In this document: one piece after another, positions 20,417-31,632 of the stretch
How the letters are laid out: each line of letters starts with the position of its first letter
How positions within the stretch are numbered: position 1 is the stretch's first letter
From: Mortierella alpina
Lineage: Eukaryota; Mortierellomycota; Mortierellomycetes; Mortierellales; Mortierellaceae
Direction of reading: 5' to 3'
Assembly: GCA_029449245.1 (NCBI GenBank)
Contig: JANATF010000005.1
Location: 1,798,001-1,862,000 of the forward strand
Length of the DNA stretch: 64,000 bases
Notes under the pieces: model-generated
The model's database searches: none
The model's input: the letters and a program-made list of their open reading frames with translations, nothing else
Told to the model about the DNA's origin: nothing
Made by a program: the position numbers and the translations under genes

Positions 20417-22762
20417 CTATCCCTGAAGGCGCTGGTACTCCCGACGCATCTCATCGGGGCCTCCCTTATAGAGCTGCTTCAGCGATCGAGGAGCCCAGGC
20501 AGGCCACTTTTTGTCCACGATAACATCGCCTCTCCTCTCCAGCACAGGCTCCATGGTCGCTCCAAAGTCCGCTCTCTTGGTCACGTTCGAGGCCACGGCA
20601 TCCTGGATCCGTCCGTCTCTGTAGGGCTTGATGATCTTGACCTTCTTGACCTGATCCATCAAAGCCTGGTCCAACTTGGCATGCGCAATCACCGTCCGGT
20701 TCTTCTTCGCAAAGATGTTGTCTCCGCCGTTCAACAAAAAGTCAAGAGTCACTACAGAGTAGGTCTTGCGCGAATCAATCTTGCGCCACTTTTTATCGCG
20801 CCCCTGGATCTCGGCCTTGATGATATGGCTGTTTGCCAGAGGACGGCTCGAGTCATACTTGAAACGCAGGCCGCTCACCTGGATAAACGACGTGACGTTT
20901 CTCTGCGTGTCCTTGTGCTGCTTGACCACCACAGCCTCCAGAGTCTGAAGAATCTCCTGGCCCCTCATGGGGGTCTGGACAATAGCGTTGCCAAAGGGCG
21001 AGGTGGTCAGGATCGTCTCCACGGTCACGTTGCCCTTGGGGATGCCAGCACGGATAGAGCCAGAGTTGGTGATGGTCACATCAGCCCAGAGGCCCTTCTT
21101 GGAGCCTCCGTTCTTGTTCTCCTTGGGAGCCTTGGAGGGCTTTGTGGGCTTGGCGGTCCTGACGTGGGCGAGCATCGAGTCTGCGATAAAGTTGCCCATA
21201 AGGCAGTCTTGGGTCCAGCAGTTGGCAGTGTCAAAGGTATCGGCAGCTTGGCCCAGAACTGTATCAGCCCAAGCCTCAAACTCCTTGCGCCAGCCATCCA
21301 CCTGCTTCAGCAGCGTGGGATCACCAGCAACCTTATTTTCGACAAGCACGGGTGCGCCCTCAAAGGCGACGATCTTTCCCTCTGGGTTGAAAGAGATATC
21401 GAGGTTACCAATGTATCTTCCCCAGCAGAAGGCCTATTTGGTCCAGATACATGCGTAAAGACACATAAGATACGAGTGAGTCGTTTGACATCAAGCTAGC
21501 CTGTCTCTAGCCCTTTTTTTTTTTTTTGTCATTGTTGGTAGCATGCTTTACCTGAACAATCAGAGTGTTGTCACCAGCCAAGTTCTTGATCACAGTTGGG
21601 TAAGGACCCTGGGAGAGAGGGTTCGACTTGTCACCGAGGTACGAGTGGGAGTGACCACCGACAATGAGATCCACCCCGCGAGTCTTTGCAGCGAGCTCCA
21701 TATCAGGGCCATAGCCGTTGTGAGACAGGGCCAAAATGCGCTTGATACCCTTGGCCTCCAATTCGTCGACGTACTTCTGGACAGCGGGGATGGGGTCCGA
21801 GAAAGCCATGGTGGGTCCGGCGTTGGAGATGTCGCCTGTAGTCTACGGAGCAAAGCATGTACAAGGGCAGACATACAAATAAGATTTTTTGTTGTGTTTT
21901 GTTTTAGGTCCCGACATGGAGGTTCGCAGCAGTGGGGGGCGTACGTACCTGTGTGATGTAGCCAATCACAGCAACTCCCAGGTTCTCAAAGATATGGTAC
22001 GGCTTCACCCACTTGGCGAGCTCGGGTTCCTTGGAAAAGTCGCAGTTGGCGCAGACGACAGGCATCTTGAGCTGAGGCCAGAACTTGCCGACGGTGCCTG
22101 GACCATCGTCCCACTCGTGGTTACCAATCGTGGTCAGATCGTAGCCGAGGGCGTTCATAACCTGAGCTGTGACATTGCCCTTGTAGTACGTGTAGTACAG
22201 AGTTCCCTGGGAAAGAGAACAAGAAAAAATGGCCATATGCAAAAGTCGTTGGTGAGTTTGGGGCTACTCCACGTGCCACGATTCTTGGTCCCTGCTTTCT
22301 ACAACATGTCTGCAGTGATAGCAATGGCGGGAGAGGGCTGTCACTTACTTGGAACTATGAATTGCACATTGAGAGTGATAGGATGGGCGAATCCGATTAG
22401 CCTGTTGCTCACATATCACTAGTTCAGTCATGGTCGCTTGCTTTTCACATTTATCCTGTTGGGACAATTACCTCATCTCCTCCATCCAAGAGCAAAGAGT
22501 TTTGCTTTCCCTGACGAAGCTGGTCAATGACCGTCTTGTGCCTGGCAGCACCACCGTAGCAGGTGCCTTTTGCAATATCATCTGCAGAGCAGCTGGCACC
22601 GACGGTGTTGGAGGGATCAATGCGAGCATGAACGTCATTCGTATGGATCACAGTCAGGTTCAGCCAGCCATTGTTGTCAGTCTGCGCTTGCGAGAATGAG
22701 AGGATCGCGGCAGTGGAGGCCAACAAGAGAGGCGCAAGGTGCAGGGGATTGTGAATGCGCAT
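20417..22762 (-). CDS. Secreted 5'-nucleotidase / UshA-type metallophosphoesterase
   Basis: Five exons, complement(20417..21433, 21552..21842, 21949..22206, 22349..22354, 22472..22762), give 620 residues; the fourth listed is a 6-nt microexon coding Phe-Gln. An N-terminal signal peptide (hydrophobic about 8-24, SQAQ at its end) precedes HTNDVHARID (metal D-x-H, about residues 41-47), LLLDGGDEFQGT, GNHEWD (about 128-132), LALSHNGYG and GGHSHSYLG (about 248-253). This is the calcineurin-like metal-binding set of the UshA/CD73 family. The C-terminal nucleotide-binding domain follows, with QTPMRGQEIL, TFIQVSGLRFKYD and VVTLDFLLNGGDN. No C-terminal hydrophobic GPI signal is seen, so secretion rather than membrane anchoring is likely. 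Expected role: extracellular dephosphorylation of nucleotides for phosphate or nucleoside salvage. Confidence 0.9.
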
Positions 22763-23286
22763 AGTGGCCCTGACGTAGCGACGAGGAGAGGGGGGTGATT
22801 AAAGGGATGTAAGAGAGAGGATGAAGGAGAGGAGGATGGGACGAAGGACAAGAACGAAGAGCGGGGAAAGGCTCGCTTATAAGGACGGGGAAGAACCCTC
22901 GGCCAACGCTATTTGTGCCCCGGAGAAGTGGCGAATGGTAGCACATGGGAAGCAAGTTTTCTAGAACGAGAGTACATGTACACCATATACAATACATGTA
23001 CATTTTCGACACTACCGCCAGGCGTTCTTGCAAGGATACCCCGGATTATGTACTCATCAAAGAGCCATTCCAAAAAGGATATGTGAATGCGGGGGATGGC
23101 TCCATGACGAATCCTCGCATGTGTTTAACAAGGCTGACCTGAAGTTGAGGTTGAAAGAACAATCCCCAAAAAACCACAGAAAATGAATTACTAAAAAAAA
23201 GTTTCCATTGTTCTACTGTACACTCAACGCAATCTAGCTGCCGCTCCCAGGCGCCGTTCCCAGGTGCCACCAGTCGCACCGCGTTT
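22763..23286. other. Nucleotidase promoter and DOHH 3' flank
   Basis: 524 bp without a supported gene. The 100 bp upstream of the nucleotidase start are purine-rich on the plus strand (CT-rich on the coding strand), as is usual for leaders here. A near-palindromic acatgtacaccatatacaat region lies about 22973-22995. Confidence 0.4.
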
Positions 23287-24648
23287 TTACTTGCTCAAAC
23301 CGTCAGCGTACTGCAGGTCGCCGCTGTTCTCGTAAGCAAACATGTCCAAGGCAACAACGCAGCTCTCACGGACAACACGCTCATCGTCGTTCTTGAACTG
23401 CTCGAGGACAGGGTACACCTCGGGCGTAGCAATGGATCCCAAAGCCTCTGCAGCCTCGTGACGGACCATGTTGGCTTCATCCAACTTTGAGAGGACCTTG
23501 ACCAGAGAAGGTACCGCGGCAGGGTGCTGCATCTGTCCAAAGACGTAGGCGATCTCGTGTCTGAACAGTGCGGAAGGGTCATCGAAGCCGTCCGCCAAAG
23601 CCAAGACCGACTCCGTGGTGCACTGGTTGCGAAGGGCGAACATGGCACGGTAACGCTCAAAGAGTGGGAGCTTTTGGTTAAGGTAGATAGCCCTCAGCTG
23701 CTCAGTCTCTTCCTCCTCAGTCGTTGGTGGGGCGGGATCGATAGACGAGTACGCGCTATCAGGGTTCACGCAAAAAAAGGGACGGTTAAGGCTCTCGTCG
23801 TTGCAAAATTGTCATTCTCCCCATCCATATGCGCACTTTACGCCCAGATTCACTAGACACTGCCCTGCAGCACACATGCACACAAACAAAACCCAGGAAA
23901 AAAAAAATTTAGCACCATGCTCAATTAACAAACATGTAGCATTCTTTACCTCTGAGGAAGCACCTCCTTCTCCTTGCGGTTGTCGTACTTGATCTTCTCG
24001 ATGGCCAGCTCGCAGGTCTGCGCAACGACGTCTGACTCGTCCTTGAGGTACTCCTCCAGAATCACAAGCGATTCCAACGAGCCGATAGCACCCAAAGCCT
24101 CAGCCGCCTCGTGTCGAACCATAGGGTCCTCGTCCTTGGTAGCCAAAACCTGCAGCAATACGCCGTGAGCGTGCGGGTTCTTCATCTGTCCCAGGACGTA
24201 GGCCAGCTCGTGCTTGAGCAGCGCAGAGTCGTCCGCGAAAGCTAAGTGAACCATAAAAATGAATGTGAAAGAGCTGGTCAGCAACAGCCAACAACAACAA
24301 AAACAAGTTTTTTTTTGCTAGACTGATCTAATCTCACAACCTCGAGAGAATGGAATGAACAGAGTTCATGAGAGCATGAGCACTGTCAAAGAGTAGCTCG
24401 TCGACTGCTTCAATTCAGAGGAGATTAAGGGAGACAGCAAGAGAAGGGGTGAGAGAAAGAGGACCAAAAGACACATTACCTCGTCCAACGATGTCCACGC
24501 TGGCATTGTCAGCGAGAGCTTTGAGGGTGAACAGGGCACGAAAGCGCTCATGCAATGGGACCTTGCCAGAATGGTTGCAGAGATCGGCCTCGAGAGCCTT
24601 GTAGGTCTCGGCGCTGGGCTTGTTGATCTGAACATCCTCAAAGGCCAT
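23287..24648 (-). CDS. LIA1: Deoxyhypusine hydroxylase (HEAT-repeat diiron enzyme)
   Basis: Three exons, complement(23287..23755, 23950..24241, 24480..24648), give 309 residues, the normal length of the family. The enzyme hydroxylates deoxyhypusine on eIF5A, the last step of hypusine formation. Two sets of HEAT repeats carry the four His-Glu pairs that bind the diiron centre: H67-E68 ([11 protein letters not shown]), H100-E101 ([10 protein letters not shown]), H220-E221 ([12 protein letters not shown]) and H253-E254 ([10 protein letters not shown]). A disordered linker rich in Glu and Pro (about 155-172) joins the halves, as in yeast Lia1. All ligands are present, so it should be active. Introns have gtaatg and gtaaag donors. 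Confidence 0.95.
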
Positions 24649-26302
24649 GTTGAAAGTGTGGAGTGAAGCGTGGATTGAAGCGAGGGTAAGGGAAGGCAAA
24701 GAGAGACGACCGCAGCAAGACGACAGAGGCGCAATGGAGTGAAAAAAAAGAGGATGTGCACGCTTGGCTGCCAGCCAGCTCTCGCCCAAGTGCAGGCTTG
24801 GCAAGCCACCCAAACAACTTTCTGACAGGGGTGTTTCTTATCAGATCCTTCGTTGCGGCCTTGGAAAGGTGCCTGGGCAGTTCAGCCTCCGCCCATGGCA
24901 CAAGCTTGTGCCAACAAAACAATAGCTGGCCCTACCTGCGTTCAGAAAGTGGCCTGACATCACTGCTGCGGCCCTTCATCTGTGGTTCATCCTGCAACTC
25001 CCAGTGTCGGGACCGTCTTTTTATACCAGCTTTTACGATGTTCATAGCAACACCAGTACAGTACCACTGTTAGGTCTCAGAGCTGCAGCTCGCTATCGTT
25101 GCTGAGCTGAAGGTCTGACAGGAATCAAGCAAAGACAGAACCTATATGACGATCTTGAGAGAATCAGCCTGCAACTATGAGTTCTATGAGCAGTGCCTCA
25201 TGCTGGCGTTACTTTCAGCAGCTGCTGTCCGCTGGAGGGACGATTGTGGGACTTTAGGTTGGATTTAAGCAATCGCCAGTGGTTCTGGGAGCAATGTTGA
25301 CATTGTATCGACGCTCGTTCGCATCGGGAGGTGCTACACGACCTGTAGATTATGAATCATCCGTGAGCGTTCGACTGCTGAGCTCCAGCACACTGGGCAA
25401 CGCCCTCGTATTTTGATCCAAATACCCATTGTGTTCACTTGAGACCGTCAACAGACCTCATTGGCAAGATGTGCGAACGTTCCTCTGGTCCCTCCCTGCC
25501 TCCCATGAGGAGTAGCCTCCCATGAGGAGTAGCCTCCCAAGACAAGCACACACGCAAGCGTCACCCAGTTGACGATATAGCAGCGCGGATGTGGACAATC
25601 ACACGAGAGGAAGCGCGATTGGTGGTGGTGGCAATTGTTCGCTCTCGTGTGAATGTAGTCATGTAGGGTATGCAGCTGGGTCTGTCAGGGTCTGTCAGGG
25701 TCTTGGGCTAGTGAGCCAGGCAGCGAACGTCTGTACGAGACCAGATGAGCAGCCAACGAGAGATGAAAGTCGGTGTCGGTGTGTGTTTGTTTGTGTGTTT
25801 GTTTGTTTGTTGAATTGATGAGTAAAATGAGGGCGGGGCAAGAGAGAAGAGAGCGAGAAGAGCTTGCGAGAAGAGAGAGCGAGAAGAGAGCGAGCTACAT
25901 GTACATTGCACGTATAAACTATGATTGCAGCCAAACAGGGCATCGACGACCCACAGACGCGCTCTCGGCCCACAGGGCGACAGCACACTGGTCGCCCTCG
26001 TTGTCTTCTGTCCGAGCTCTCTGTCCGAGCCCTGTAGCGGCTGTTCTATCCCCCCAGGCCCACCAGATCCACGCTGCAACGCTGAACCTTTTTTTTTTTC
26101 TATTTCCCTTCTGGAGTTTTGATTTTCTTTTTTTGCTTTCTTCCTTTTCACATCATCGCCTCCTCTTTGGCTCCCTTGACGCTCGCTTTGTACACATATA
26201 CCCACTCCATCCTCTCCTCTCCTCTCTCTCTATCTATCTCTCTCTCTCTCCTCTCGCATCCACGACGCGCATCCATACGACGCCACCATACTTTGGTTCC
26301 TC
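24649..26302. other. 1.65-kb intergenic region with simple repeats
   Basis: Divergent spacer between deoxyhypusine hydroxylase and the 26303 ORF. I see no gene. It holds two copies of a 17-bp unit (TCCCATGAGGAGTAGCC) at about 25501-25534, a doubled GTCTGTCAGG near 25680, GAGA-rich purine tracts at about 25835-25895, TTTG repeats near 25785-25810, and TC/TATC microsatellite sequence at about 26213-26260 just ahead of the plus-strand start. Confidence 0.5.
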
Positions 26303-26932
26303 ATGTACGGCCTTCCAACTTCACTCATGCCCAACGGTATTTTCCACGACACGTCCTCCTCCAGCAGCTCCATCAAGAGCGGAAAGAGCGGAAAGAGCAA
26401 CAGCAAGTCTCCGAGCGGCACTTTCTCGCAGTACAACAGCAACGCAAGCATCATCACCGTCAACACGAACAACGGCTCCGACAGCATCCACTATGGCCAC
26501 AAGCTGAGGAGTGGCAGCATATCGTCGGGATTCCCTGGAGGACCCCCTTCCCCAACACAACAGTTCCATAACAACAGCCACAGTATTGCCAACGGCAACG
26601 GATATGCCACTCGCCCGGGGCTGATGGGATCTCTGGCAGAGGACCACGTCTATCACCACCATGCCCAGCATCAGCAGCTTGACTCGCCACTGCCCTCGCC
26701 ATCGGGCGACTATACCCAGTGCCTGCAGTGGCTGCAGCAGACATGTCGGCCGGTGCTCATGAAGGAGCTAGAGCAGCCTAGTAACGTCCCGGTTCCGTTG
26801 ACAGCAGCCAACGCCAAGCATCCAAGCCAGATTGGTGGCATCCAGCATGTTCAGATCGCCAGCTGGAAGCAGTCCCAGGTCCAGCTCCTCCCGATCGATC
26901 GGTGGGGACAGCCGCAGGATGTACTCGCCGAG
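26303..26932 (+). CDS. N-terminal exon, probably of the pseudokinase gene
   Basis: Open reading frame of 210 codons from ATG 26303 to a phase-0 donor (GAG|gtaaac) at 26932; a second Met lies at 26327. The first 130 residues are Ser/Asn/Gly/His-rich and disordered. The last 65 look ordered: YTQCLQWLQQTCRPVLMKEL, then IQHVQIASWKQSQVQLLPIDRWGQP. The frame continues to 27229 without conserved features. I think this is the first exon of the gene whose kinase-like part begins at 28434, because the phases agree and the end of the exon resembles the strand-rich entry to a kinase-like N-lobe. It could instead be a separate short gene. Confidence 0.5.
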
Positions 26933-28433
26933 GTAAACAGTAGCATCCAGTTGTTTTCCACATCACACGACAATCTCATCCCCAAAGGGGAGCGTAGCTT
27001 ATTTGCGCCAAACTCTACCCTCTCTACCCTTTCACACCAGACACATGTGTCGGTGGCTCCATTTTCTTTTCCCATGGCGTTATCTAGTGTTTGTTCTTCG
27101 TGGGAGTCAGAGAAGCAGCAAGCACATGGCAATGAGAGAGATAGAGAGGGACATATCAGCGACACAACGGAAAACCACAACACTCTCTTTCCCCTGACCA
27201 CTTCCCTCCCCCCCAGCTCACCATGCTAGTGTGTCACTGCCACATTACACATCAACACATCAAAAACACCAATCTCACACGGACACCCAGCCCAAATTGG
27301 CGCACACTCCTCCCGCACTCTGACCGTTCAAACTGCAGGGCTTCAACTGCTTTCACTTCCATCCACGCTACCAGACTTGACTCACTGTTAACTACGCACG
27401 ACATCAACAACACACCGAAACTCTTTCTCGCCCAGTGCTCATCGTACAACACAACTCGGTGACCCCGCCTCGATTCAGCCAGTTGCTCTGCAAGGACGTG
27501 CTACTCGCTTGTTGTTGTTTGTTGTTTGTTTTCGTTCCCCTCGCACAAGAACAACGGTGATTGTCCCTTGGGAAGAGATGAAAAAAACAGAACGGACAGA
27601 AACGATAGAGAGAGGGCGCAAGGACAGCGGGTGTTGTGTGATGGCTCTATGGCACTGCAGACCTTATCATCCATCGCCATTTGTTTAGCCATCGAGAATG
27701 CCCAGACAAACCTTAATGGCCAGCGAGGGACAGTGAGAGGACCGGTTGCAGGGCGCGCTCATGAGCGGTGGTGACACAAAATGAAATCGAACATTAGTCC
27801 ACACCAGTTGCATGCTTCTGGCAGAAGATTGCATTCCGCACTTGCTCGCCTCCCTCCCCATGTTTCCCACCACATCCTTTCTTTTCCTTGCCTGCGCATG
27901 ATTTTATCCGCTGTGTACTGTATAGCACGCTGCTTTCGCACTCGCTTGAACACACTCAATTGGTTAGCTCAGCGAGGCGGGAATCAGGAACAACAACTTT
28001 CAGACGTAGCGATCCAATGCACTTCGGTCTGTGAGGTGGTACAGCACAGGAGTGGCCATTCCTGAGAGAGAGCATGACTAGACACAATGGGGGAGGCAGT
28101 GAACATTCCTTTGGATATTGACGATACCAATAGTGCTTTGGATCTCTCTTCCATCTTTTCTCGCTCTCTCTCCATCTTGCTGCTCTCAATTGTTGGCTTT
28201 CCTTTTTACCCTGCTTGCGCTCGGCTTCACCCTTGTGCTACCGTGGTTTTCCCATCGATCGCATCGAACGACCTGGTTCGTTCCCGCCCATAGTAGCCAA
28301 CCTGCATTTTGCTCACTGCAAATTGACATCACCTTTCATCCAAGTTTATTCTCCTCGGAGTAAAGAAAAACACTTGTCGTCGCCCGCTAAAACTCGTTCT
28401 TTACTGCGCTTGTCATTCGCGTCCGCCTTCTAG
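26933..28433 (+). other. Unresolved 1.5-kb interval, long intron or promoter
   Basis: Most introns in this window are 60-250 bp, so 1.5 kb would be exceptional. I looked for an exon carrying kinase N-lobe strands and a beta-3 lysine in the three forward frames and found none. The stretch 28140-28200 is CT-rich like other 5' leaders, which would fit a second promoter. Both readings stay open. Confidence 0.4.
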
Positions 28434-30297
28434 ATTCAGGCACTTCATCGGCTAAGGAAATGTCGCCAAATCATTCAGCTCTACGGCTACCTACCCAACG
28501 CCATGATGCCATCCGGGCAGATGCCGGCCCTGCTTCTTCAGCAACCCAGTTACGGGTCACTCCGCCAGTTTCTGGACCACCATTTCGAGTCGATCCATTG
28601 GCCAGAGAGATACAAACTAGCCTTGGATATGGCACAGGGCCTACGATATCTGACAGTTCAGGGCATTCCATGTACACTTCACTCTGGTAACATCTTGGTC
28701 GATGCAGAGGGCGTAGCGGTCCTTACAGGCTTCGGCTCCGCAACCGGAATGGTCGCCTCTGCTCCATGCCAGATGACAGCTCAGCCTTCGCCCTCAGCCC
28801 TGCTGGTTTATATGGCGCCCGAAAGACTTTCGGGTAAAGGCCCTCACTCGCCAGACTGGGAGGTGTTTTCCTTGGGCATCTTGCTGTGGGAGCTTTCATC
28901 AGGACGCATACCTTTCGACGAGATTATCGCCCGAGCTGAAGCTGGACCAAGGCTGGGAAAGAACATGGAGCAACTCTCTTCAGCCATTGTGAAGGGACTT
29001 CGGGAAGAGACAATCCCAGGCACACCCGACATTTTTGAGCAGCTGTTCAAGATGTGTTGGGACTCTGACGCAGAGGCGAGGCCGCCGCTCGAAGTGGTTG
29101 AAGAAACGCTTCAGATGTTGGTAGTCGTTGAGCCGATGGACATGCTGATGCTACCGGGAGAGGAATTGAGCATGCCAGTGTCCACGATTCGTAAGTATTG
29201 GCACCCTTGGCCACAAAAATCTCGCTCTATAATGACGCCTTTTGGTTGACTAACAGATGTGCCTCCTCTGACCTCGTTTTTTCCTTGTAACAGTGTCGGA
29301 CAGCATTGATGGTGACTCTTTCGGTTCTCAAACGGCTACCCGGTCCAACAGTATTCGGTCGGTCTCGCCCGGTCCAAATCAAACACGCAATGGACATGTT
29401 CGCCCCACCACGTTGCACCAGGCCATCAGCGTGTCTAACGCGGACATGACGGAATGGTTTATTCTTTCAGGTCATGATATGAATGGCTATGCGATCGTCC
29501 CGACCTATTCTTTAGAGTGCGAGATCACGCCCATCCAGACCTGCCTTGGGCACTTTTTGCCCTCTTCCCTTCCAATACTCAAGGAACTCATGGAGCAGGA
29601 GGTGGACACCAAATTGCTTGTTAAGCGGTCCCTTCAGAATTGTTTGCATATCCTCTTGGACCGCTACATCCCCTTCCGAAACGACAACGGGTCTGCACAC
29701 CTCTTTGAAGCCTTGGAAATACTCTTGGCAACCAACATCAATCTGAATGCACAGGATGTGCAAGGCTACACGCCTCTCCATCTTTTGATGAGAAATCCAA
29801 AGATCTCATCAGAGGACGTGGCCGAGGTGTTGAAGCGGATGGTCCTCAAGGGCGCAGATACGTCGATCCAGGCACCAAGGGATGGCAATGTCTTGGCCGT
29901 GGCAGCAAAGTACTTGCACTTTGAGGCAGCCAAGTATATCCTTACCCGTGACCCTACCGCATCGGATCCAGAGTCCATCAACAAAGCCATAGAGTCCTGC
30001 ATGACGATGACGGGTCGTCAGACCGACAAGTTTGTCAATCTAAGGACCAAGCTGCGCGAATTGCTCAAGCTGTGGACAGGACAGGCAGCGGCTATGAGGA
30101 AGGAGAAGGTGGTGTTGAAGACTCTTCAAGATGCAGGACAGATGGATTCGTCCGGCATGCGGTTGAAGACCAAGGTAGTGCATCTGGCACCGCAGGCACA
30201 GCTGGACTACGCCAACAAATATTACGACAGCCACATTAAGAAACAACGCGAGAAGCTGTTTGCCAACATTGGCATGTTGCCAGGAATGGCTCGATAG
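28434..30297 (+). CDS. Pseudokinase C-lobe fused to ankyrin-like C-terminal region
   Basis: Two exons, 28434..29190 and 29294..30297 (an acceptor at 28439 is an alternative for the first). The protein part begins IQALHRLRKCRQIIQLYGY, a kinase alpha-C/beta-4 segment of tyrosine-kinase-like type, then YGSLRQFLDHH. The catalytic loop reads TLHSGNILVD: the HRDLK stretch is missing. The metal-binding DFG is GFG. APE survives as MAPERL, and the F-helix Asp as SPDWEVFSLGILLWEL. This combination predicts a catalytically dead kinase acting as a scaffold. The second exon has PHLFEALEILLATNINLNAQD-type repeats, with YTPLHLLMRNP and VLKGADTSIQAP, i.e. two to three degenerate ankyrin repeats, then a basic helical tail. 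No N-lobe exon was found. Partner and pathway unknown. Confidence 0.68.
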
Positions 30298-30543
30298 AGA
30301 ATGGAAGAAAAAAAATGTGATGGAAAGCGGAGGGCGGGAGGACATGGGTTAGAAGTGTATACGAGATATATATTCATGAGACTACCTATCTATACAACAA
30401 TGCATACACGGAAAGACATCTTTTTTCACCACAATAATCTATAGCGTATTAGCATGTATGTCGCGATGCACTTTTTATTGTCATTGGTGTTACTAAAATG
30501 CTCATTATGCAATTGCCAGTAGCGTTACGGACAGACCTAACGA

Positions 30544-31632
30544 CTACGTTCTCTCTTCGTCTTGAACCTTCTCCTTGGTGTCTGGCGGTAGATCTTTGAC
30601 GGCCTTCTTTGACTTGAATCGATTGGGACAGCAGACAGCGAAGGCCCCCACAAGCGATCCAAGAACAGCGAACGGCACGATGGCTAAACTCATCCAAGTG
30701 GCAGGCCCTAGCGAAGCGTGGACTTCGGGTACCATATGAAGATCAAACTGAATCTTTCTTGCGCCATAAACGGTCCAAACGACGAACATGAGTAGGACAC
30801 AGGCCAGAGTCACGAGCAGTGATAGGGACGCGGCAATACCATGGATCCAACGTTTACGGAACCGTGGGAGCAGCGCCATGAACGACAGTACGAGCGCGAG
30901 GAATGCGACGCAAGTAGCTACGAGACCCCGTGCGGAGGGAGGGAAGGCAAAGGCAATGTGCGCCGAGAATGAGTAATCTTTTTGGGGATTTGTCTCTCTC
31001 TTCATCAAACATAACAACAAGAGAACAAGTTTTTTTTTTTGCTGTACCTGGAATGAAGAGAACTGTGGCCTTGCCAAAGGAGCGGACAATCTCTGGCACA
31101 AACATTTGGTCGACCTCATTCAGCTTTGGGAGGAAATCTGGCGTGAGCGAAGAGAGAAAAAGGAGCGACTATTTAAAAAAAACATTCGTGCAACGGAGAC
31201 CCTCCCCCTCTCCATATTAGGCGGTATGTGAACCATGTTCGAGGACTAGGGTACTGTATTTACCGAGGCTGTACTGAATATGAGGAGTGCTACAGGCGCT
31301 TGTGGAGTCGCCAGAACCGTAACAGTAGTTCCATGGTCCGAAGGTCACGGTTTGGTAGGTTACATTGAGCGCACCGCCCTGGGGTCCCTGTCCATCAGAA
31401 AAAGTGACCTATTTGGCATGTAGTCCAAGTTTTGAACATGGGTCAATATGTGGGCTTGCGACCGAGAGGCTGCCAAAGAGTACATCAGAGATCTGCATGG
31501 CAGTAACTGGCATACACTCAGCAGGTGGAATGTCGTAAAGAAACTTGAAGACGCGAGGTTGCCGATGCTGATCAGAAAAAGTGCCAGGAACGTTGCTAAA
31601 TTCACAATGAAGGATAATATTGGCGCGAACAT
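30544..31632 (-). CDS. SUR7/PalI-family four-TM membrane protein
   Basis: Four exons, complement(30544..30977, 31048..31137, 31264..31387, 31516..31632), give 254 residues. TM1 is at the N-terminus (ILSFIVNLATFLALFLISIG). An extracellular loop holds NVTYQTVTFGPWNYCYG, the conserved W-x-x-C signature of the family, with a second Cys pair (STSACSTPH). TM2-TM4 lie in the last exon, followed by a cytosolic Lys/Asp/Glu-rich tail of about 25 residues. SUR7 proteins sit in plasma-membrane eisosome domains; PalI/Rim9 relatives act in ambient-pH sensing. I cannot decide between these from sequence. The first junction (AGT|gtatgc to gacag|GGA) is the least certain. It is convergent with the pseudokinase gene, 246 bp apart. 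Confidence 0.78.

Noticed and set aside
25501-25545. Short 17-bp direct repeat as transposon target duplication
   Set aside because: The two copies are adjacent with no element between them and no terminal inverted repeats nearby; simple tandem duplication.
27970-28065. Segment reading DVAIQ as a possible kinase beta-3 strand
   Set aside because: No flanking splice sites in phase, no glycine-rich loop before it and a stop soon after; resemblance is limited to a few residues.
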